A stretch of 53,130 nt of DNA from Chromera velia (Eukaryota > Sar > Chromeraceae), in the NCBI GenBank assembly GCA_018398765.1, contig JAHBMJ010005881.1, positions 1 to 53,130 of the forward strand, in the 5' to 3' direction. The stretch's first letter is position 1; every line of letters begins with the position of its first letter. Shown here piece after piece: positions 41,822-53,130 of the stretch. The notes below the pieces were generated by a model that was given only the letters and a program-made list of their open reading frames with translations, did no database searches and had not been told where the DNA came from. A program made the translations under genes and the position numbers.

Positions 41822-42586
41822 ATGAGTGCCATCGTGAATACTTCCAGACATATCATCGTCATTGAGGACAACTCATTTCAGCGCCTCGCCCTGCTGGATG
41901 TCCTTTCTCTCTGCGGATATCGCGGTAGGTAGGTAGGTAAGGCAATTTTCATTCCGACAAACTAAAGCGCATCAGAATGACCATCACTTTCCCCCCCCCC
42001 TTCTGTTCCTGCAGTGACGGCGTTTGAGAATGGGGCCCTGGCGCTGAATGGGCTCCAAGCAATCAAGAGGGAGGATGTGGTCGACCTTATCCTGTGCGAT
42101 ATCGTCATGCCTGAAATGGTCCGTCGATACGAGCGCTGTAGATCCTTCTTTTCGTCTCTGCTGCTCTATTCCGTCTGTCTCCTCCCTTCCCCTCACACTC
42201 CTAATTTCTCCTTCGCCCCTGTGCAGGACGGTCTGGAACTGCTGGACCGATTGAAGGACGACGAGGAGCTTGCGGACATTCCTGTGATCATGATGTCAGC
42301 CAACGACGATGTGAACATCATCTCCCTGTGTATCGAGAAAGGCGCCAAGGACTACCTCGTCAAACCCATCCAATTGCAGATCGTCAGGTCCTTCCACAAG
42401 TATTTTGGAAGCAGAAAATCCCAAAAAGAGGGAGAGGCAGACATGTACGAGAGACTCGAGACCATCGGGAGAGGGGCAGCTGGGTCGGTCGGTCTCTTCC
42501 TTCCTTCCTTCCTTCCCTCGGGCCTTGCAGATTCTTTTTTTTACACGGCTCCCTCTGTTGGTTGTTTCATCTCTCATACCTCTGTG

Positions 42587-42618
<32 letters not shown>

Positions 42619-42647
42619 TGTGTGTGTGTGTGTGTGTGTGCGTGTGC

Positions 42648-42693
<46 letters not shown>

Positions 42694-45600
42694 ATGTGTG
42701 ACTCAGTGTATCCCTTGTCTATGTGTGTAGTGTGCCCCTGCCCTATTGATCCCGCTACGTTCTTTTCTGAAAAAAAAATCTTTCTTTCTGCTCCTGTACC
42801 AGAAAGGTGGTGGGACGAGAGGGCTTCTGCGTCTCCGTCCCTTGCCATCCCACCCACCCACCCCGCACTTAGTTGTGTGAGTCCCGGCACAGACTGAAGA
42901 CTTCGACGTGCGTATGCGGCAACTGCAGGTCTGTCCACATGATTCGACGGCTTCGTGACAGCGAGATCTTCGCACACAAGGAGATCAGGACGGATATCAT
43001 GAACGACCACGAGAAGGAAGTCGCAGGAAACGAAGTCACGCTGCTCAAGGTCCGTCCGCTTAATTCCTTCATGCCGAGTCACGGAAAGAATGGCAGGACC
43101 TATCTTGTCGGTCTGACTGTTTGGTTGGGTATTTTTTTGTTCGACTGATTGACTACCCGGCTGACTAACTGACTTGCTTATTGTTTGCCTGCCCTCTGTG
43201 CGGACACATCAACCGCTTTGACTGAAAAGAACCCCCTCTCTCTCTCTGCAGCTGCTGAACGGGCCGACGATCATCAAATACCATGACAGCTGGACCTCGG
43301 AAGATTCCATCAATATTGTCATGGTGAGTGAGTTTGTTGGACGCTCTGCGAATGTGTTTCCACTAGCTGGCATAATGTCTCTCTCTTTCATGTTTTGTTG
43401 GTCAGTTGACCGATAGTCGGGAGAAAAACGAAGAGAAGAAAAGATTACTTGGAGGGAGGGAAGGACCGTCCTCCCTCTAAGCGTCTGTCTCTTGATTTTA
43501 GGTTTGTCCATTCATGTGTGTGGGATTGAATTGAATTCAGGATGGATGGAATACTAAGGGCCTCCCTCCCCTCCTGTGTCTGCCTGAGAGACATATGGCT
43601 TCTTTTTTTCTTCGTACGTACTCTTTCTTCAGTACTCACAGTAAGAGGGACTTTCTCTCGACATGCTGAGAACTAAGGAGAAATTTGTGGTGAAGGCGGT
43701 GTGCGTTCTCTTTAGTTAGATGGTGTTTGAAGTGTCACCGTCAAAAGAGTGAGTTTGCAAAACTGTCCATCCGACTCCGAAAACCTCCATTTATTTTCTT
43801 CATACGCGTGTTGTCTGTCTGTGTCTGTGGCGGCTTCACAGGAACACGCGGAGGGCGGATCCCTCTATAAGCGGATCAAGGAGACCAGAGAGGTCGGGGG
43901 AAAATTCTCAAACGACCAAATCATGAAGTCAGTCCCTCCTTCCCTCCCTTCCTTCCGTTCTCCCTTTTCTCCTTGCTTCCCTCCTTCATCTCGAGGTGGC
44001 ACATGCACACATCTCTCTGGACTGCCCCTGTGAGTTTCTGTCACTTCAGACACAGGAGTGCATGGTTCTGTCGGAGAGCGGTCGTGTCATTTGAGAAAAG
44101 AAGAACAAGGAGAGAAGGGAGCAAGCTGGGGTGCTGCTTGCAGAGAGCAGGCACATACATCTCATGCTTTTTGTCTGCCCATCCTGCCGCATAGGCAGGC
44201 ATTCCTTATACCTTACCTTTTCCCTTCTTTCCGGTTTATGTTTGTCTTGAATCCCTGATTGTCTTTCTCTGTTGTTCTCTCTCCATAATCGGACTGTTTG
44301 AATGCGTCAAGACAGAAGGAAAGAAGAATCGCAATCCGTCTGTCTGTACACTTCTGTACATCTGTTGTGTGTTGTTGCAGGTGGATGGGGCAGATTGTGT
44401 TGGGGATGGTTTGCATGCACTCCCGTAACATTCTCCACAGAGACATGAAGAGCGAGAACATATTCCTGACAAAGGACGATGTGGCCAAAATCGGGGACTT
44501 CGGAATCGCAAAGAGCTTGACGGCAACGGGCGCCATGGCCAAAACTTCCGTTGGGACTCCGTACTTCATGAGCCCGGGTGAGGGGGGAGGGTTGTTTCCT
44601 CTTCTACGGATACAGAATTTTCTTTTCGTCGCTCTCGCCTCGTGCACTTCTTCTCATTCGCTCTTCTTTCTGTCACTGCATTCTCTCCGTTTCATTCCTT
44701 CCCTCTTCTTTCTTTCTGTTGGCGGTGACAAAAACGGTTGATGCTGTGAGTGCGCAGGTGCCTGGAAATGAGAAGCAATTTTCTGCCGTTCTGTGCTTTG
44801 CTCTTCTTCTCATCCTCCTGCAGAACTGTGTCGAGGTGAATCTTATGGGCAGAAGTCCGATATGTGGGCACTCGGTGAGTCGGTATGGTTATGATGGCAT
44901 CGTCATGTGAATGATGATGTTGATCTGACACAAAGATTAGAGTGAGGAGTTGTCGTCCTCCTTGTGATTCCTTCGATACCTCTCGGAGTTGGCGAAGGAG
45001 AGACTGAAGGGAGTAATCTGGGAAGGCATCAAGAAAGGCGTGCTCGTTGAATGGGAATTCCAAATGAGAGGTTTCCTTGGTTTTGCGTTTCGGTAACATC
45101 ATCCCAAAGTACCATGGACTGGATTCCTGATTCCTCCAGCTCTTCCCCTGTTTCTTTCCTCTTAAAATTTGCTTTTTGTCTTTCCCTCCCGCTGCATTCC
45201 TTCCACTTCCATGCTCTCTCTATCTTGCAGCAGACCAGCATCGCTCATCTGTGTCCCGTTCTGAACATTCACTCTCTTTTCTTGCCCCTTCCTCTCTTTC
45301 TGTCTAATTCCTTGATTTCCCTCTTCCTTCCTTCCTGCCTGCCTGCCTGCCTGCAGGCTGCATTCTGTATGAGCTGTGCACACTGAACAGGCCCTTCGCA
45401 GGGAACTCAATGCAAGAACTCTTCCAGGCCATCACTCAACAAGACCCCCCTCCCCTGCCAGACCATATCCACCCGACAGTGAGGCTGATCACCTACTGGC
45501 TGTTGCAGAAGGACGCGGGACACAGACCGACAATCTGGGAGTGAGTAGACATGCAGGCTTGAGAGAATACTCTTTGCTTTTGTGCATGCTTCTTGGTGTC

Positions 45601-46107
45601 TTTGGAGTCTCGCACTAGTTCTCTTTATTTCTTTACGGCAGACTGCCTGGCCTGAAGCTTTTTTCACTTTCGTTGTAATATCACTGTTCTGGATCGGTAT
45701 GTCTCTTTCTTTGGTCTTCACTTTCTCGCGTTTGTTTTCTTCTCTTCTCTTCTCATCTCTATTCTCGTCTTTGATGACCCCCCGTGCTTTGATTGCACCC
45801 CTGATTCTTTAAAGCTCTTTTTCTGGTCTCATCGACTGACCGCACTCACACTTTCTGTTTCCTTCCCCATGAAATTCTCCTCTTTTCCTGGTCGTCTGCT
45901 CTTCTTCCGTCTGAGTTTTTGCAGTCTGTCCAGGTCTCGGTCCGTACAGGTACGTCTGCCTGTCTGGTTTTGTTTTTATTCTGTGAGCGTGTGTGGATGT
46001 GCAGTTTGCCTCATCGGCCTCGGACTTTCTCACTTTAAAAGTTGTCTTTCAAACACTTTCTATTGCACGCTTCCTGCATATTCGTGCCGACTTTGGTCCT
46101 CTCGTGC

Positions 46108-46151
<44 letters not shown>

Positions 46152-46211
46152 GTGGTTTCGCGCAAATGTTTTCGTCTGCGTGTTTCTCCATAGTCTGGAT
46201 GCGTCCCCTTC

Positions 46212-46253
<42 letters not shown>

Positions 46254-49200
46254 TTGCAGGAGGTGATTTGTCGTTTCATTGTGGAGACGAACTCAGAAGA
46301 GCAGGTGAAGGGTTTCTACGGAATCCACCAGACCCCCATGGAGCCCACCTTCCCTCCGTGGATCCTTCCCGGAGGGCCCCCCCACTCGTCTGGCTGTATC
46401 ACGGGGGGTCTCCCTCCCTCACAGCAGGCAGGCATGATGGCGTTGATGATGGGGCTGGGGGCAGGGGAGGCGAATGCGGGGGGGGCTGCAGACGGTGCGG
46501 GTGCGGCGGCTTCTGGGGCGGCGCCTGCCCAGGGTGGGAGTCCGAACCAGCCAGCAAGTGCGCCCCCCTCTCATGAAAAGGAGAAGGAGACTGGTGAACA
46601 ACCTCGGAAAGGCCCAATTATTCTCGAGAAACCACAATCTGATGGTCAGCAGGGAGCGGCGAAGGGAAAGCCGCCGCAGAACAGAATTGTCAATGCTGGA
46701 GGGGACTCAGCAACCCAGCAAGCATCAAAACCAGAAACGAAGCAGGACACCAGACAGACCCCCCAGGTGGTTCAAGAGAGTTCCTCCAAGGGGAACAGAG
46801 AGGGAGGGAAGAAGATTGGAGAAGCACAGGAGGAGGGGATGCTGTCAGACTCCAAGTTGGTCTCTCCTATGCAGTACGTGAAGGGACTTTTCAAAACGGT
46901 CAGTTGGTGGAACGGTTAGCGGCCGGGGTGGTCCATTGGCTGGTTGGGTGCATTGCATGGCTTCCCTCTCAAGTCTTTTTTTTTTTTCCTTTCTCTGATT
47001 CATTGTCAGGATGGTCGGCATGGTTGCTTTTCAGAATGAAAGAGAGGTCTCGGGGATGGTAGAGCGCTGCGACGTTCAGCTTTGTGTACTTTTTTTTTTT
47101 TTTCATTCATATTTTTCCTGGGCGTTTCTCTGTGTGTTCTCCTTACCCCACCTCTCTTCGTTCTAAAAGGTGTCTCTGACTTTCCCCCTCATTCTCTATG
47201 CCTGCTTGTCTGCCTGCAGGAACTTGCATCAGGGAAATTTCCTCTTCCCTTTCTCGAATCGGTGTGCTTTGCTGCGAGGAGGTAGGCTTGGACTGTCCGT
47301 CTCTCCTCTCTCTCTCGTTTTCCTCCCTCCCTCCCTCCCTCCTCTGGGTGCTTGAGGGTAACCAAAGGAAGATTCCCCCTTTTCTTTCACCTAGGTGCCC
47401 TCTCTTGCTTCCCTCTCTCTCTGTCTTTTGGTGTTGCCCTGCATGCACGTGCCTCTTCTTCGCGTTCCCCTCCTCCAACGCTGTTTTTCCGCTTCGCTCT
47501 TTCTTTGGGATTTCAGAAAGAGTGTCAGATCCCCAAAATCACACGAACAAAAGAGAGAATCGATCCCCTTTCGGTTCTTCTGACTGAATGACTGATCGAA
47601 TTTGCTGCAGCGCACTGTTCCCTCTCCGACGAGCCTTCAAGAAAACGAGGGGATTCTTCGGTCCCCAGCGTCTGGTTGTACCCTCTGAGGAAATTTTGGA
47701 GTGGGTCGCAGAGAACGTTGATGACCTCGAGGGTAGGGGGGCGGCAAAGAGCTGCTGTGCTCAGATGGTGTCTGCTGGCCTGATGCGCTCTGTTGACTCT
47801 GTCTCGACAGAAATCTTCGGGGGACCTCCTGGTGCAGATTGTGAGATGGCGTTGATGGAATTTGCACAAGGTTCCGTAGATGCTTCGTTGAATTGGGCCC
47901 CCTTTTCAGATTCCTCCGCGTCCTCTTCAAGCAGCCAGCAGCAGAAGGAAAGCAAAGAGAAAGAAAAAGAGAAGGATCCGGTTGGGGTCAGTAGACACGG
48001 GGGAGTGAAAGAGACAGACAGACAGGGAGGGAAGGAGGGAGGGAGGGAAACCTGCCGCCTTCTACCCCCTTTGCGTTTGTGCTTGCCTGCGTGCGTCGGT
48101 GTGTCCGTGCGTGCGGGTTTTTCTTTGGTGGTTGTGCTCCGCTGTCTGACTGATTTCCTTCCGTGCTCGCTTTCTGCTCTCACTCTTCGAAGTCTCTCCC
48201 TTGCTTTCCGTGTGAAAAGCTGCGAACGTTTTCCTTCCTTCCTCCTCTCTCTGTTCGTGCAGCTGTCTCGACGTCTGGTGGTCCTTCTTTCTGAACTTCT
48301 TCGCGTGGGGGCGGAGGACAGAGAGGGGGGCCCTCTGAACTTCGCGGGGGACGATGGGGACTCCGATAGTGAAGACGAGGGGGACCAGGGGAGACAAGCT
48401 TCTGCAGAGGTAGGTCAGTTAGGGGGAAGACTGGAATGAAGAGAGGGGTCTTTTTTATCTCTCAACATACATATTGATACACACTCCTGCATGTCTCCTA
48501 CTGGACAGAACGAACAATCTTTGTGTCATCGGCTCGCCATTCTGACAGCACTGCCCATTAGCTTGGAAATCAGAATATTGGAATGAGTACAGTCGATTTG
48601 GAGGTTGCATTAGATTGGGATTCTAGCTCGGTCTGTCTCTCGACTCTTCCTCCTGGCCCCTGTTAGTCCTTTCTTCCACCCTTCCAAGCTTGTTTCTTTC
48701 TTTCTTTCTGCGTGCCTGTATCGTTTGTGTTTCTCGTGTCTCACCACTCAGGTCACGGGTACTCTTGCTGAGCGTCTCTGTCATGTGGACAGTTGGGGCA
48801 GCAGGAAGCTCGTGCCCCCTGAGGTTCTTGACTCCGATGTCTACAAACTCAGGGAGTCCGAAAATTTCAGGCAGTCAGTCGGATGGACTTACTTCTTCTT
48901 CTCCATGCATAGCCCTACCAGGTCTTGGTTCCCCCCATACTTTTTCTTTCGGTCACTCCCTCTTTCCCTGAAGGAAAAATGACTTGTTTTCGTCTCCGAG
49001 GATGCAAGCACACAAGCCGAAAGGGAAGGGAAGGGAAGAGCAGGCAGGTTGACAGAGAGAGAGAGAGAGTAGTGCACTCTCTGGCAATCAATGGGAAGTC
49101 TTTTTTCAATTTCAAAGCCACTCTTGGTCATCCCTGCAGAAGGCAGCGTTGATTTTTTTGCTTTGCTTTATTTTTTTGATATTCTGTTAATTCACCGTCC

Positions 49201-49274
49201 GTGCTCACGGCAGGAGACAACTTCCATCGATCGCGTTTGAAACGAGAGGATGTATTTTTGTCGGAATCTTGAAA

Positions 49275-49319
<45 letters not shown>

Positions 49320-52068
49320 TCGATTGCGTTCGAGTGCAGATTCGCCTATGAGGCGAGACGGCTGCGAAATGTGGACCTGGGTACAATGACCTCTGCTGAG
49401 CGCAAGACCTTTTTTTTGAACGTCGCACAGGCACTATTGAGGTCGGGAATTGTATTCTTCCTTTCTTCCTTCCCTTTCTCTCTTCCATAGTTTTCTGCCA
49501 TAACGTGTCTGTCTGTTCATAGTCTGAGGGGAAACGCAAAATACAAAGAGACGATTGGGAAAAGCACAAATGCTCTCGAGGGCATCTGTCAAGGAAGTGA
49601 GGAGAGACCCGAAGCCAACATGCATGCCCAATACCCTCCCCCTGCCGCAGCAGCCGCAGCCGCAGGCAGGGCACCAATTCCCTAATGATTTTTCTTTTGT
49701 ACACACATTTTTTCTTTCTTTTGTTGTGTTTGCAGACACTCTCAGATAGAGAACGGGTACGCCTCTCGTTTGACTGCGGCGAACTCTCTGGCGGCCTCTT
49801 TGTCGTGGCCCTTCTGGTTTGATGAGGTGAAGTCAGTCAGTTCGTCTGTCTGTCTTTTCCGTGCTTTCCTTTCCTGGCTCTGTGAATGGTTTTCCTCTAC
49901 GTGGTCAGTCAGAGAGGTTGTGGAGGGGTGGCTTCTGGCATCCCCCCTCGATATTTCCTTTGAAGAATGCTTAGCACTGACTGCTGCATTCGTTTCGGTT
50001 TGGTGAAGTCCCTTCCTTCTTTCTTCGCCCTCCTTGTCCGTTTTTCGTTTTGTAAATATTCTCATCTTCCTGCCTCCCTGTGTGTTTGCAGAAAGGCCAC
50101 CTACGCGATCGGAGGTTTCACCTTTTCTTTCTGTGACATCAAAAACCTGATCATGCGACGGAACAGAAAACCGTTTTTGTGCCTCTGGCCGGTGGGCATG
50201 GAGGGAGACCCACGAATCAAATTGATGTCCAAGGTTCGTTTGTCCGAGGGTGAAGGGGCGAGTGATAAGCTTGGTTATTCTGCGCTCAGTGTGTAGATCT
50301 TAGCTCAAAGAAGTTCTTGCAAGGCGTCTCAGAGAGGCGGGGAGTGCTTATTCATTCCTGTATGTAAAGAAACACAGTAGGTGGAACGCGGATGGCGAGT
50401 AAGTAAAGAAGGCAAAAAGAAAAAAGAAAATGGGCTGAGTTTCACCTCTACTCCTGCGAGTGCCTGCTCACCTGCAAGATGCACGGGGAGTGAGAGGAAG
50501 CAGTTTTTTGTTGCGGTCATCTTTTTCCTTGTCAGGACCTCACTTCCTCGCTGCCCCCTCTTTCCCTTTCCCTACCTCCCTGTCTGTCTGTCCGCAGGAT
50601 GTAGACCCCCGCGTGACCCTCTTCCTAAATGACCCCCCGATGTGCACTCCTCTTCATGCCTTCACTCTGTCAGTCAGGCAGTGTGTCTATCAGCCAATGA
50701 ACGAACGAGGAGATGCAGAGCGAGTCGAGTCGGTGGGAGCTTCGTCTTTCTGTTTTGTAGGTGGAGACCTTCATGATCGAAGTGGCGTTGGTTTGAGGCT
50801 GTGCGGTTTGCGTTTATCTATAGAGCTTGCAAGGTTATGAAAGACAGGAGAGAGTGCAAGCAAGCAAGCAAGCAAGCACACTGAGCTCTTTCTGCATCTC
50901 CCCTCCCAATTGAATGATCGTGATGCTCCTCCCCCCCTCGATCTTTCCTCCTGCCTCCTCATTTTTTTGATCTCTGTTTCGATCCTGTGGCACGCTTTTC
51001 TTTCGTTTTTGGTGCATGGATCTCTCTGGACGTTCTTCCAGTCCTTTCTTTCCTTTCTTGACCTGATCTCTCGAATGAAGGACTGAACAAAGGATCGTCT
51101 GAATTTATTTGTGAATGGAATCCTGGTGGCATCCATGCAGTGAGGGAACGACGGAGTGCCTGAACAAGTTCACAAAGTACCTGCTTCAGGCCAACTGCAG
51201 GTGGGAGGGGCGATTTGGGAGAGCGCGGTCGCTTGAGGCTTTTTTTGTCGCGCTTCGTCTTCGTTCAGCTGCTGCATTGGGGGGTTGGAAAAGGAGGCCG
51301 TTTCTCCCTCCCTCTTTTCTTGTCAGACCGAGCTTCCCTTTCTTGGTAGTGAGAAGGAGACAGAGAAGAAGTGAACGAAAGACAGAGAGAGAAAACAAGT
51401 TGCGTGTCTCCTTGCTTCCGCTACTAGGAACAAAGCGCTGCCTTCTTCCTTCCCTCTGCGCTCGTTTTGCATGGCTGCCATACTGCGCTCACACCAACAC
51501 ACTCACACGTACAGAAACGATCTTGGACGGGCCTGCAGATTCACCACGAGCGCTATCAGACTTCCGTTGGCGTTCAGAAAGTATCAGGTGGACTTTGGGT
51601 CCGATCCTCTGCAGGTCCGTCTGTCAGTCTGTTTCTCTCTCTCTCCGTCAGTGAGGCTGAGTGTCTGCTGCATTTTCTTTTTTCATCTTTCTGCCTTTTG
51701 TCTGTCCGTGTGTCTGTTCTACACTGTTCTTTGTTTGNGGGGGGGGGGGGGATGTCTGTGTGTTTGTCTGTGTCTATCTGCATGTTGTGTACATGAACAA
51801 AAGGAGGGAAAAGAAGAAACATGTAGTCTGTCTATCTGCATGGTTGATTGTGTGTGTCTGTGTGCGTTAAAGAGTGTGCACGTGGATGAATGCTTGAGTA
51901 TGTGTATACCTTTGTGTGGCCTTTCCGTGCATGTGCGTGCGCGTGCAGACTGTCCAATGGGTATTGTCGAATATCGAGGTCGACAGGGAGGCCAAATTCT
52001 TCCTCAAGAGGAAACTGCAGGAGGGAGGAAACTTGAAATTCCTCTACGCCCCCAGCAGGTTTTCCTGA
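41822..52068 (+). CDS. Receiver domain - NEK-type kinase - DEP-like - DUF547 fusion protein, 22 exons
   Basis: Exon ends: 41822-41924, 42015-42118, 42227-42483, 42929-43049, 43252-43323, 43842-43927, 44381-44577, 44824-44874, 45357-45540, 45925-45949, 46260-46898, 47220-47281, 47611-47980, 48263-48409, 48752-48921, 49340-49441, 49736-49831, 50092-50233, 50598-50668, 51141-51200, 51539-51614, 51949-52068. All phases agree (3,255 nt, 1,084 residues). Residues 8-125 form a two-component receiver: acidic pair E15/D16, phospho-acceptor D63 (LCDIVMPEM), S93, K115 (YLVKP). Residues 143-392 form a complete Ser/Thr kinase: GRGAAGSV loop, K172, E190, [45 protein letters not shown], most like NEK kinases. 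Residues 401-613 are a Gly/Ala/Pro/Gln-rich linker, about 634-700 look DEP-like, and 863-1084 are DUF547-like ([47 protein letters not shown]). It probably couples phosphorelay input to kinase output. Confidence 0.85.
42583..42697. repeat. (TGCG)n/(TG)n microsatellite in intron 3
   Basis: TGCG repeats grading into TG repeats, wholly inside the intron 42484-42928. The Cys/Val/Arg-rich ORFs over it are artefacts. Confidence 0.95.
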
Positions 52069-53130
52069 TGATCGGCTGGTTGATTGATGCATGCATGCAT
52101 GGTGACCTCATCTTTTTTTAAACAAACACTGAAAAGAAGAAAAGGAATATTCGACTTGTGAGACCTCGGAGGAGTTGAGAAAAGGGAAAGAACGGGAGAA
52201 GGTCAAAGTGAAGGGGGAGTGGGAATCAATTAGGAAGGCATTCAGGCGATGGTCGTCTGCTTCTCTTGGGAGGGTTGTTTGGGGTGGTGTTGGTGGCGGG
52301 ATTAAAGAGGTCCTGCAGGGCATTCTTTCTTTCTTTCTTCATTCCTCTCCTACCCTCCATGGATCCATTTGACGTACATCAGTTCTGTCATGGGGGAATT
52401 TGGGGAGGCATGTTGAAAAGAAACGCGCTCAAAAGGGATGGGATTAGCACGGGTTGTTTGGTGGAGGGCGAATGCATAGCGGCAGATCAAAAGGAGTCTC
52501 AGCAGTGCGGGAGACATGAAGAAAGGTGAGAAGGTACGGAGAGAAGAAGAGTGGGGAGGGCTCTGTTTGGCTCTTCAATAGGCACTGGGGGAGAGAGAGA
52601 GAGGAGCAGGTGAACGTTCGCACCGAGAAAGAAAGTATTGTAGGAAGAGAGAGAAGAAAACCTCTTGGTGCAAAAAGGGGGAAAGAAGAGGGAACGCACC
52701 CAGAAAGTGTTTTTGTGTGAGAGATCCGTTTGCAGACTGAGAGAGAATTAAGGGTCGATGGCAGGGGGAAGGAAACAAAACGGAGGGAGCGGGAGGGATA
52801 GGGGGGGGTGGCAAGGGGACTCGGGAAACATCCTGTTCTGTCCGATCATTGATTGAGCCATTAACTTAAAGAAAGGAAAATGATTCAAGGAAATAGAAAG
52901 AGAAAAGAAACATCGGTGGACTGGAAGAGTCATCGAGAGCAGAGCAAAGATTCTCGATCAAAGGGTGGCTGACTGATTGACAACATCGTGGCTGGTTGGC
53001 AGATGAGCAGACCTGCTGGAACGTTGGCTTGCTGGCTGGCAGGATTCCTTCCAGGAAGAGGTGAGATACTGAAGGGGGAAACCGCGCCATGCATGTAGAG
53101 AGAACGAAAAAAAAACCATGAATGAGGGAC
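52069..53130. other. 3' flank; no gene seen
   Basis: Purine-rich DNA downstream of the receiver-kinase stop codon, with ORFs on both strands but no motifs or paired splice sites. A CTGG/TTGG-rich tract lies near 52990-53040. Confidence 0.5.

Noticed and set aside
47588-48439. A single 283-codon ORF spanning 47588-48439
   Set aside because: It crosses an intron (47981-48262). The frame happens to stay open there, but the intron part is low-complexity and both splice sites are good.

Overview
This is nuclear DNA from an intron-rich eukaryote. Coding exons are short (25 to about 1,350 bp) and separated by pyrimidine- and microsatellite-rich introns. Non-LTR, Ty1/copia and chromodomain Ty3/gypsy retroelements and small inverted-repeat elements lie between the genes. 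There is no bacterial operon structure, no CRISPR array, and no rRNA or tRNA that I could recognise. Kinase and HAD-like exons of protist type, one ORF with a possible plastid-targeting leader, and this layout suggest an alveolate or chromerid-like alga (Chromera velia is my best guess). That assignment is inference; no marker gene fixes it.

Layout, left to right. 0-9 kb is a retroelement graveyard: a decayed chromodomain integrase, a minus-strand LINE interrupted by a 1.2 kb terminal-inverted-repeat element, and rearranged copies of a dispersed repeat. 9.1-9.95 kb holds an intact, apparently intronless ORF, followed by a long TTTC microsatellite. 12.6-15.3 kb (minus) is a three-exon gene with an N-terminal hydrophobic anchor and a C-terminal MYND zinc finger; a 67-base N gap lies just upstream. 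16.36-22.35 kb is a decayed Ty1/copia element with both LTRs and a 5-bp target duplication. 22.4-28.3 kb has only degenerate duplicated segments and microsatellites. 28.3-28.8 kb (minus) is an HNH-nuclease-like ORF. 30.4-33.5 kb (minus) is a coiled-coil gene ending in a 117-bp (39-codon) minisatellite. 34.4-35.5 kb carries two MITE-like elements with perfect 8-bp target duplications.

The right-hand 15 kb is the best gene space. A four-exon minus-strand gene (38.6-41.1 kb) encodes a HAD-like protein with a D-W-D-D-T motif. Its start codon faces, across 736 bp, that of a 22-exon plus-strand gene (41.8-52.1 kb). That gene splices in phase throughout into a 1,084-residue protein with a two-component receiver domain, a NEK-type protein kinase, a low-complexity linker, a DEP-like segment and a DUF547 domain. 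A phosphorelay receiver directly fused to a NEK kinase and DUF547 is the most unusual object in the window.

Two genome-wide signals stand out. Splice donors often have C at +3 (GTCAGT, GTCCGT, GTCGGT) and acceptors are nearly all GCAG. The dead retroelements carry stops and lost catalytic residues explained largely by C-to-T or G-to-A transitions. All exon junctions were placed by eye from reading frame and GT/AG sites, without transcript data.
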